A DNA stretch of 64,000 nt, from NCBI GenBank assembly GCA_030686995.1, contig CM060691.1:63835838-63899837 (forward strand), in the 5' to 3' direction. This document shows, piece by piece, positions 1 through 8,762 of this stretch (positions within the stretch are counted from its first letter, which is position 1; every line of letters starts with the position of its first letter). Under the pieces are notes generated by a model. The model had not been told where the DNA came from and ran no database searches. It was given only the letters and a program-made list of their open reading frames with translations. The stretch is from Artemisia argyi (lineage: Eukaryota; Streptophyta; Magnoliopsida; Asterales; Asteraceae). The position numbers were made by a program, and so were the translations under genes.

Positions 1-515
1 TTACACCATGTGTTGGAGGTTTGATCCTTTCCCAAGCCTATGGTAATCTATTTTGCTATGACAGGTAGTGAGAGATATCTTCCATTTCCATAATGTTATA
101 TTACTTTATTACACCCGAGAGATGTAAGTATCTAAACACTATTTGTGAGGTGCTTGTGTATGACCTCCGTGCTCGTCTATTGGTCTTTAGTGGAACGATT
201 ATTTGTTGTAATTACTTTTATATTAGTGTTAAATGACCCCTAACTTGTCTTTTGAGTAGAATAAAAGCTCATTTGCTTGAGGACAAGCAAATCTCAAGTG
301 TAAGGGTATATGATGAGGCGAAAAATGATCCGTTTTTATGGGGTCATTTAAGCCCGAATCCGAATTTATTTGATCAAATATTGCCCTAAATCGTTCCTTT
401 TGTGATTTTAGGTGTTTGGAGAGTGAATTCTGGAAAAGAGGCTATTTTGGACGTTTTTGGAGCATAAAGTGAAGAAAACGACAAAGTACCAAAAATCCAA
501 GCTGGAAATACAAGG

Positions 516-757
516 TGACGGCGTCAAGGGTTTGCTCTTGACGGTGTCAGACATGAAGAATAATTTACCGTAGCTGGTGACGGCGTCAGATGGAGTGATG
601 ACGGCGTCAAAGTGGCCAAGATTAATTTACCGAAGGTGGTGACGGCGTCACTTAGGCCGTCACGATTGGATCTAGGGCGTCCGAGGAAGTGTATGGCGGC
701 GAGTTGACGGCGTCAGATTTAACTCTTGACGCCGTCAGGACGATTTTCCTATATATA
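516..757 (+). promoter_or_regulatory. U3 promoter: seven TGACG-N-CGTCA sites plus TATA box
   Basis: Seven copies of the near-palindrome TGACGGCGTCA (one with GT for GC, the last with centre C) start at 516, 539, 578, 599, 640, 705 and 727. The last ends 12 bp before TATATATA (750-757). TGACG is the core bound by TGA-class bZIP factors (as-1-like elements), so this may be an enhancer; binding is inferred. The two TATA-proximal sites (705 and 727) are exact reverse complements and could form an 11-bp stem. Confidence 0.6.
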
Positions 758-1670
758 GTTTTCTAGTTTTTTCATTAAAAGGGAGAGAAGTTTTGGTGAA
801 ACCCTAAAGACGATTTTGGTGCCTCTTTTACAGGTTTTTCAAGGGTTCCAAACCCTTGAGACCTTGCATTGTAATTGAGATAAGTATACTCTTAATTCAA
901 TCAATATGTCTATGTGTTGGTTGTTTATCTTTTGTTCTTGTCTCAATTTTACTATGCTAGGCTAGATCTCTCTTGTGTTTGCTTAGATCTAATGAAACCT
1001 AGATGTTGATTATGTGTTGATTACTTGTCTATTCTTGTTTTGAATGAATGATTTTATATGTTAGGCTTAAGAAAACTGGCAAATCTCCAAATGGTAACAT
1101 GCTTGAACGTCTTAAGAAACATGAACCGAGGCGTACTAGGTCTTTATTGGTTGTATTTAATGCATGAGCCACTGTTTACAATCCCTATAGTTGTGCTGGG
1201 TCATGGTGTAGGAGGAGATAAGAGCTCATAGAGTTGGGGAGTTATGTATGCCACTCCACAAATGGTATTAAGGAATACAACCCGTCATTCATACAACTGT
1301 AACAAGTAATTAACATGTAAAAGATATCTAGGGAGTAATGAAGTCTAAGTAAACACAATTTCTCCACATACTGCTCACAACCTTAGTTTAATTAGTTTAA
1401 TTTCATTTTTATTATTTTATTTTGATTGCATCTTAGCTTTGGGTTAGTTGATTAGCAACTAATTCCGCCAACTCTTTCAAAACCCGAGATTTTAATTGCT
1501 TTCATAAAATTATAAAAATACAAAAAATAATCGTCTCTCACCTCTAGAACTATTAATTAGGCTTTCTAATCCTAGCGACACTATTCCTAAGCTGAACGAT
1601 CAATCCCCCGGTACTTGTCACTATACTATACTACAACGATCAGGTACACTGCCTGGTGGGGGTTGTAAGC

Positions 1671-1690
1671 CTCGCGAGATCCCTCGAGAG
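1671..1690 (+). other. U5 hairpin next to the LTR 3' end
   Basis: Arms CTCGCGAG and CTCGAGAG around loop ATCC, with one mismatch here. The same element is at 7227-7248, 13728-13747 (-), 36399-36420 (-), 41378-41399 (-), 56455-56476 (-) and 60123-60144, with paired changes between copies (see findings). It lies about 30 nt upstream of the LTR end, hence just before the primer-binding site in the genomic RNA. Confidence 0.6.
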
Positions 1691-1719
1691 GTAAAGCAAG
1701 GTGCGATTCCCACGCATCA

Positions 1720-3362
1720 ACACTCGTGATTGTGTGGAACTCCCTGAAACAACTTTTGCGGACTACGCATCCTCGCGTATCGACGAAGCGGGAGATAAGT
1801 GGTACACTTTCAAACCCGAGCCAAACCCTTACAGTGATTCCTACAACCCCTCTTGGAAAAATCACCCAAACCGTAGGTGGAAACAAAATCAAGCCAATTC
1901 TTCCAATCTGCCTAATCGTTATCAACCAAACGGTCCACCCTCCAACCGCACTTTCAACAACAATCCTTCTAACAACTATGGTAGTACCAACAATCTTGAA
2001 GGATTGATGTCTAAGTTCATGGCATCTCAAGAAGCTCGCATATCTAAGTTTGAAGCCGATTTCAAACAAAAGCAAAGCGAGATGACCACCAAAATTGACG
2101 CATTGTTGAAAGTTCTCAATGACCGAGAAATGGGAGCACTCCCAAGCGACACGGTCAAGAATCCGAAACTAAACGTTAATTCCATATCATCAGTTTCGTC
2201 ACCCACTTCTTGTCCGCAATACTACTCGGTTAAATCAACGATCACGTGTTTCAAATAAAACCAAATTCTTCAAAAGGACCAATCGAATAAAACACCCGAT
2301 ATAAAACCGGTCAAAAGCATAGTTAAAACACCTCCCACGCAAGACCTTGACAATGAATTCAAGGAACTTCACCTTGAACGACCCGTCATTGATGTCTTAG
2401 CCCGTGCTCCCTACTATAGTGCCCTCCTAGAAGAGTATGAGAAGTTTAAACTAGGTAAAAATGGGATCGCCTTCGTTCAAAACAAGTTGCCTAAAAAGCT
2501 TGATGATCCGGGTATATTTGTTTTGCCTTGTAAGATAGGAAGATCCGAAGCTTTCGACACACTAGCCGATTTAGGGTCAAGCCTCAACTTGATTCCCTTA
2601 TCCCTTTTCACCACTCTCAAGCTAGGAAAGTTAGAGGAGACGGAGGTATTGATAGGTCTAGCGGATGGAAGTATTGCCCACCCAGTTGGAATGATTAAGG
2701 ATGTAGTTGTTCACGTAGGAAAGTTAACTATCTTAGCGGATTTTCACGTCCTAGACATGGTTAGTGACACTACATGCCCATTGTTGGTAGGAAGAGGATT
2801 TTTAGCAACCGCTAGCGCCATGATAGATTGTAAGGAGTCTAAGATAGCGGTAGGTGAGGGTGACACTTGGTCGGTATATGATGTTAAGAAACATAGTTAT
2901 GATTGTGATGATGAACCGACACCACATTGGGTAGAGATGAATAGGAGACCATCTAGATATGGACCTTGGATAGAAAGGAACTTTATAGGACCTCAACGCC
3001 CATTCTATCTAGAAAAAGATTTCATCGAAAAGACACATTCGGTGGAACAACTCATAGATAGAGATGAAGAGCTAGATCCTTTTGAGGACCCCTTAGTCTT
3101 TAGGAAGATGATTAAGTTCTTAAGCGTAATGCCTATTAATATAGAGTTGAATAAGTGGAAAAGAGAGGGAGATAAGTGTAAATGGCGGTGGGATAAGCCA
3201 CCTAAAGAAGGTGATAGATCATGGCATATGAAGATGACTTTGTATGATCCGGATGGAGAAAAGTTTGAAAGGTCATACCGTACTAAGAAAACCGATAGGA
3301 AGCCAAAACCTAAGTTTGATCCCAAAGATGTCCTCAATGAGGAACTCACCCGTATCACGTAG
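1720..3362 (+). pseudogene. gag-protease ORF of A-2, 5'-truncated with one stop
   Basis: One frame runs from 1720 to the stop at 3360 and is broken only by TAA at 2256-2258. The first part (TRDCVELP...) begins at the last cysteine region of a gag zinc knuckle and continues into an Asn/Pro/Gln-rich Gag tail. From about 2487 comes a retropepsin-like domain with DLGSS (2568-2582) and a downstream VGRGF motif. Asp-Leu-Gly in place of Asp-Ser/Thr-Gly is usual in Athila-type proteases. After the protease, roughly 150 residues form a basic, Trp-rich tail (KWKREGDK, KWRWDKPP, DGEKFERSYR) that I do not recognise and that is absent from other family A copies here. No polymerase follows. The true start was lost to the A-1 insertion. 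Confidence 0.75.
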
Positions 3363-5215
3363 TAACCCATGACCTTGAGTCTAGCTACAAGACTCGTAAA
3401 TAAAGAAAAGCGCTTCTTGGGAGGCAACCCGTGTTTTGTGTATGATTTTTATTTTGTTTATTTGTTAATTGTTTCCGTATGCATGCTTTATTTTTATTGT
3501 TGGTAGATCATGTTTCAAAACTAAATAGTGGAAATACTTTATCTTGTTGTTTGGCCTAGTCTTAACTTCATCCAAAGGTATTTTTGCAAAAGATAAGTGT
3601 AAGGGAAAACCCCAAATATGTTTTTAAGAAACAAAACCGATCATGATTCCCCACAATATTAAATGAACATGTATATTCGTATTTGTTAGAGTCAAATGCT
3701 TGTATCGAGTCATAATGAAGTTTTGCAGGATTTTCCAGGAAGTAGGACCAAGTTTTTCCAGAAATTTTCCGGAAACTTAACATAAGAATTTCTGCAGGTC
3801 ACTTCTGACGGCGTCACGAGTTTACTCTTGACGGCGTCACGTGTAAAAATCTAGAAATTTTGCCATTTTGTTTTTCTAACGGAGTCTTAAAGTTTTTGTT
3901 GAATTATTAGTTTTATAATCTCCATGAAATCTGCAAACATCATTCCACAAGCATTATATCTTATTTTGTTTTCTAGGATTTATTAGCATATGTAGATTGC
4001 CGCCGATTTTATGCGAGGTTTCCTTGTCCGTTTTCTCAGGATTTACAGGTTATGTATGACAAGAAGATGATTTATATTCTGGAATGGAAGCTTTGATTGT
4101 TCATTTTCTTGGAGGAAGATCTAACCTGGCCACCTTATTATCCATACCGAGCGAATCAGGGGAGTATTTGATTTCATTCGTTTTACTTATTTCACTTTTA
4201 CATTCTTTACTTGAACATTGGGGACAATGTTCATCCTAAGTGTAAGGGGAGGGTAAAATGATGATACCTTACAGATACACTTTCGCTTGAGTTTGTTTGT
4301 TTGATGGTAGATGTGTAATAAAACTATGAGAAATACTTGTTAGTGCAATTTTAGCGCCAAATTTAATTTTTTTTACAACATTTAGGAGTGAAACTTTAGC
4401 CATAGCAAGCGTCTCATGGATAGGAGATTGTATGACTAGCACATAACCGTACTATTCAGAAAAATTTTCCACCTAAATATGTGAGGTTCGCCTTTAGATT
4501 TGATAGGAAAAGCATTTATTATTAGTGCTTATGAGTATACCGGTAGCATTTAGATTCTAGAACTTGCGTTAATGATGCATCCCGAGACCGCTAGTGAGAC
4601 TACATTCGTGTAGTAAGATTTACTACATAATAAGAGGCATTAGGATCACCCTTGTGTTAAACCCGTTTCATAATTACTTGACCATTTAAGTCATATTACT
4701 TGGCTAGTTAAGTCAACTAATTTTTCCCACACCTTAGCGTTGTACTCATTTTTAGTACATGAAACCCCTAGTACATCCCTCCGAGCCTATCTTTTCGTTT
4801 CTAACTTTAAACATCTTACTTAAAGGAAGAATTTGTTACACCCCACTTAAATGTACAACCAAATCGCCTTAGCCTTCCGTGTATGTACTCATCTTTAGTG
4901 CATTATTGTTATTTACTAAACCCTAAGTTAATTATCTAATTGATTACATGGTTGCTAAGTCGAGTCATATCCTTGTACATATTGTTTTGGAACGATTGGG
5001 ACTCATGGGTAAAGTACTTATTTTATGGAGTAATGGGGAAGAACATCATATTATTACCCCCATATGTACGTTAATCTTAAAAATACTCCAAGTGTTTTGA
5101 TTATCTTGATTCGAGTCATTAGATTAGTTTATTGTAAAATATGTGAAAATTCAAGTGTAAGGGGAATTCTCATTCCCTATGATGTATTATTTTGGGTGGT
5201 AGGGTAAGAGTGTTT

Positions 5216-5249
<34 letters not shown>

Positions 5250-5855
5250 GAAAAGAAACAAGAAAAAGGAAAAAAAAAAAATAGAAAAAGAGAAAAGAGA
5301 AAAAACATACGGACTACCATCCCTTTTCATTCTATGTTCATTTTATGTTTTTGTTATTTTTCATTTATTAGCTTAAGTTGAGTCTAGTCTTGGCTTAGCA
5401 ACGCCACATTGTACATGTAATTAACCAAGATTGTTAACTCGCCACCAGTAAAGACTGCCTATATCCAACAAAACCGTGTATTCCATATTCCTACACCTAA
5501 CGTTACAACCCTTTAAAAGACCTCTTTGATTGTTTATCCTAGGTGCTTACGCCATGTGGTGGAGGTTTGATCCTTTCCCAAGCCTATGGTAATCTATTTT
5601 GCTATGACATGTAGTGAGAGATGTTTTCCATTTCCATATTGTGATATTACTTTATTACACCCGAGAGATGTGAATATCTAAACACTATTTGTGAGGTGCT
5701 AGTATATGACCTCCGCGCTTGTCTTTGGTCTTTAGTGGAACGATTAGTTTTTGTAATTAATTTTATATTAGTATTAAATGACCCCTAACTTGTATTTTGA
5801 TTATAATAAAAGCGCATTTGCTTGAGGACAAGCAAATCTCAAGTGTAAGGGTATA
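3363..5855 (+). other. Non-coding 3' interior of A-2
   Basis: No credible gene. In order: a hairpin 15 bp after the stop (3377-3395, arms GAGTCT and AGACTC); TTGGGAGGCAACCC (3417-3430); AAGTGTAAGGG (about 3595); two TGACGGCGTCA sites 23 bp apart (3806 and 3829); a perfect stem-loop 4213-4232 (arms GAACATTG and CAATGTTC, loop GGGA) followed by AAGTGTAAGGGG; another AAGTGTAAGGGG near 5154; an A-rich tract (5219-5290); and the terminal stem-loop and purine tract up to 5855. This order is shared with the other family A copies. Confidence 0.8.
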
Positions 5856-7276
5856 TGATGAGGCGAAAAATGAACCACTTTTATGGGGTCATTTAAGCCC
5901 GGAATTGAATTTATTTGATCAAATATTACCCTAAATCATTCCTTTTGTGATTTTAGGTACTTTGGGAGTGAAATCTGGAAAAGGAAGCAATTCGGACGTT
6001 TTTGGAGCATAAAAGTGAAGAAAACGCCAAAGACTTAATTTTCCATGCTGAGAACAGTACCTGACAGCGTCAAGAGGAAGTCCCTGACGGCGTCAGCAGT
6101 AAAAGTGGTGACGACCCAGGCAAACCTGACGGCATCACAACAAGGGCGTCAAGAGTTAATTTGGTGACGGCCTGCATAAGGTGTACACATGACGGCGTCA
6201 GACCCAGATCTAGGCAGTCCGAGGAACTATTTGGCGGCAAGATGACGGCGTCAGACATTTGTTCTTGACGCCGTCACCTTCTAAACTCTATATATAGTTT
6301 TCTATTTTTCATTCATTGGGGAGGAACTTGTGTGGAGAACCCTAGGGCCAAACTTTGTAAACCCTAGCTCATATTTTACAGAACTTTCAAGGGTTTTCAC
6401 CCCTTGAATCCTTTCATGTTCAATTAAGATAAGTTTTCTCTTTAATTCAATCAATATGTCTATGTGTTGGTTGATTATATCTTTTACTTGTCTTGATTTC
6501 AACATGCTAGGCTAGATTTATCTTGTGTTTGCTTAGATCTAATGAAACCTAGCTGTTAATTATATGTTGATTACTTGTTTATGGTTGTATTGGATGAATG
6601 ATTTCAATGTTAGGCTTAAGAAAACTGGCAGATCTCCATTGTGTAACATGCTTGAACATCTTAGGAAACATGAACCGATGTGTGCTAGGTTTTATTGGTT
6701 GCATTTAATGCATGAGTAAATTCTAATGATCCCATGTTAGGAGCTTCTTAGCCGGCTCGACATAGGAGTGAAGTAGGCGCTCATAGGATTGGGGAAGTAA
6801 GTACGCCACCCCATGAATGGTATTAAGGAATACAATCCGTCATCCACGCAACTATAACAAGTAATTAACGTGTAAAAGATATCTAGGGAGTAGTGAAATC
6901 TAAGTAAACACAATTCTCCCACATATTGCTCACAACTTTAGTATAATTTAGTTTTATTTTCATTTTAGTATTTTATTTTGATTGCATCTTAGTATTGGGT
7001 TAGTTGACTAGCAACTAATTCCGCCCAACTCCTTCAAACCCGAGATTTTTAATTGCTTTCACAAAAAATATAAAAAATACAAAAAGAATCATCCCTCATC
7101 CCTAGACCTAGTCTTTAGGTTTTCTAATCCTAGTGACACTATTCCTAGCTGAACGATCAATCCCCCGGTACTTGTCATTATACTATACTACATCGATCAG
7201 GTACACTGCCTGGTGGGGGTTGTAAGCTTCTCGAGATCCCTCGAGAGGTAAAGCCTGGTTCAAACCCCACGCATCA
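5856..7276 (+). repeat. Family A LTR (3' LTR of A-2)
   Basis: 1421 bp, starting TGATGAGGCG and ending CCCACGCATCA. TATATATA is at 6289-6296, preceded by a decayed TGACG array (full sites near 6062, 6085, 6127, 6190, 6243 and 6266, plus half sites). The U5 hairpin at 7227-7248 has a 9-bp stem with one wobble (arms CTTCTCGAG and CTCGAGAGG). Confidence 0.92.
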
Positions 7277-7961
7277 GATGCAAATGGATTACAGGGTGGA
7301 AGGTCGGGAAAGATAAAGCAACGTGATCCGAATAACCTCAAAATCCCTTGTATGATAGGTCACAAGTATTTTTATAATGTCTACATTGACATATGCCTAC
7401 CCAAGAATATTATGTCCTTGTTCCACTACAACAATATTTGGAGAGGGGGATTGATTTATAAATGAGAAAATGTTGTCGGTAGAGATCATGAAGTTCAAGT
7501 ATTTGTAGGAAATATGACATTCACAATGGACTTTACAATCGTAGACAATATTGAGGATCATATCGACCCGAGGTTGTCGCAAGTTGTTTTTGGGGCATCC
7601 TTTTGTGAAATCACTAACTTAATGGTTGACAACCGGTACGGAATCATGACTTTCACAAATGGAATTAGGAGAATCTCATACCAAACGCCGTATAAGATGA
7701 AAGATTTCAAAGGAGTAGATTGTGACGGCTTGATAAGCTAGGGTCCCAACTTATTCTATGTGATGATGATGTTCGGAGAGGATGTAAAAACACCTTTGAC
7801 TTATCATGTGGGTTCATTAAGGATGTCAGTAAGCTTGGTTCCAAATAATCGGGAAGATGTCTTTGAATTTGAAGACCCAAAAATACCTGCACTATGAAAG
7901 CGATCCCGATATAGATTTGGAAGATGATCTAGGAACAGGAACCGATAACGAGGTCACATAA
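7277..7961 (+). pseudogene. Degenerate protease-like ORF of A-3
   Basis: Translations give a decayed relative of the A-6 protein: IPCMIGHKYFYNVYID, then KNIMS, then (7514-7741) DFTIVDNIEDHIDPRLSQVVFGASF and RISYQTPYKM. The retropepsin active-site triplet is missing: the place of D-S/T-G reads YIDICLPKNI. Several in-frame stops and shifts follow, but the end GTDNEVT-stop (7959-7961) matches the A-6 ORF end. The 5' part was removed by the A-2 junction. A catalytic role is unlikely. Confidence 0.65.
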
Positions 7962-8762
7962 TAGCCCATGACTTTGAGTCTAGCTACAAGACTCGTAAAT
8001 AAATAAAAGCGCTTCTTGGGAGGCAACCCATGTTTTATTTGTTTTGTTTGATTGTTTGACTTTATTTGTTTCCGTATGCATGCTTTATTTTTATTTTTTG
8101 TGGATCATGTTTCATACAAAATTGTAAAAATGCTTTACCTTGTTGTTTGTCTTAACTTCATAAAAGGTATTTCGCAAAAGATAAGTGTAAGGGAAATCTT
8201 AATTTGTTTTTAAGAACGGAATTGAACATGACCCACAACAATATTAAATGAACATGTATAGTAGTAGTTGTTTTAGTCAAATGCTTGTATCGAGTTATAA
8301 TGATGTTTTACAGGAAATTCCAGGAATTAAGGCATAAGTTTTTCCAGAAATTTTCTGGAAACTTAAATGAGATTTCTGTCAGAACACTCTGACGACGTCA
8401 GGATTAACACCTGACGGCGTCAGATGTAAAAATCTGGAAATTTTGCAAGTTTTGTTTTTCTAACAGAGTCTTGAAGTTTTTGTTAATTCTTTAGTTTTAT
8501 AAATTACTGGAAATCTGCAAATATTCATTCCACAAGCATTATATCCTTATATATATAGATTGCCGCTGATTTTACGCGAGGTTGCCATGATTGTTTTCTC
8601 ATGTTTAAAAGGTTATATTGGGCAAGAAGATAATTTATTATTTCGAAAGGGAAGCTTTCAACGTTCATTTTCTTGGAGGAGGATTTAACCATGTTAATGA
8701 TTTATCCACACCGAACGAATCAGGGGAGTATTTGTTTTCACTCTTTTACCTTATTTACTTTT
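7962..8762 (+). other. Non-coding 3' interior of A-3, left part
   Basis: Same order as in A-2: post-stop hairpin with arms GAGTCT and AGACTC near 7976-7994, TTGGGAGGCAACCC near 8016-8029, AAGTGTAAGGG near 8186, and paired sites TGACGACGTCA (8390-8400) and TGACGGCGTCA (8412-8422). It stops at the B-1 target site. Confidence 0.8.

Larger units (their letters stand above)
1..1719 (+). mobile_element. LTR retrotransposon A-1, 3' end only
   Basis: Positions 1-310 match the last part of the interior of other family A copies (compare 5560-5855), and 311-1719 is the 3' LTR. Just before the LTR is a perfect stem-loop at 271-292 (arms ATTTGCTTG and CAAGCAAAT, loop AGGA), then the purine-rich tract AAGTGTAAGGGTATA (296-310), the presumed plus-strand primer. 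The rest of the element lies left of the window. What follows 1719 is mid-gag of another family A copy, so A-1 most likely inserted there; the predicted 5-bp target duplication is ACACT (1720-1724). Confidence 0.85.
311..1719 (+). repeat. Family A LTR (3' LTR of A-1)
   Basis: A 1409-bp LTR that begins TGATGAGGCG and ends CACGCATCA, giving short terminal inverted repeats TGATG/CATCA. The same sequence recurs at 5856-7276, 13699-15105, 18956-20082, 36371-37786, 41350-42764, 50511-51484, 56427-57873 and 58726-60180. It holds an array of TGACG-type sites, a TATA box at 750-757, and near its 3' end a hairpin (1671-1690). Confidence 0.92.
1720..7276 (+). mobile_element. LTR retrotransposon A-2 (non-autonomous, 5' part outside)
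   Basis: The interior starts within gag at 1720 because A-1 interrupts it. It continues through a gag-protease ORF, a 2.5-kb non-coding 3' region with a purine tract (5841-5855), and a complete 3' LTR (5856-7276). No reverse transcriptase, RNase H or integrase lies between the protease-like ORF and the LTR. The sequence to the right (7277) is mid-ORF of another family A copy, so A-2 probably inserted there; predicted target duplication GATGC (7277-7281). Confidence 0.82.

Noticed and set aside
1626..2075. 149-aa reading frame on the minus strand
   Set aside because: Antisense shadow of the A-1 LTR end and A-2 gag; the same shadow appears at 54893-55204 opposite A-6 gag.
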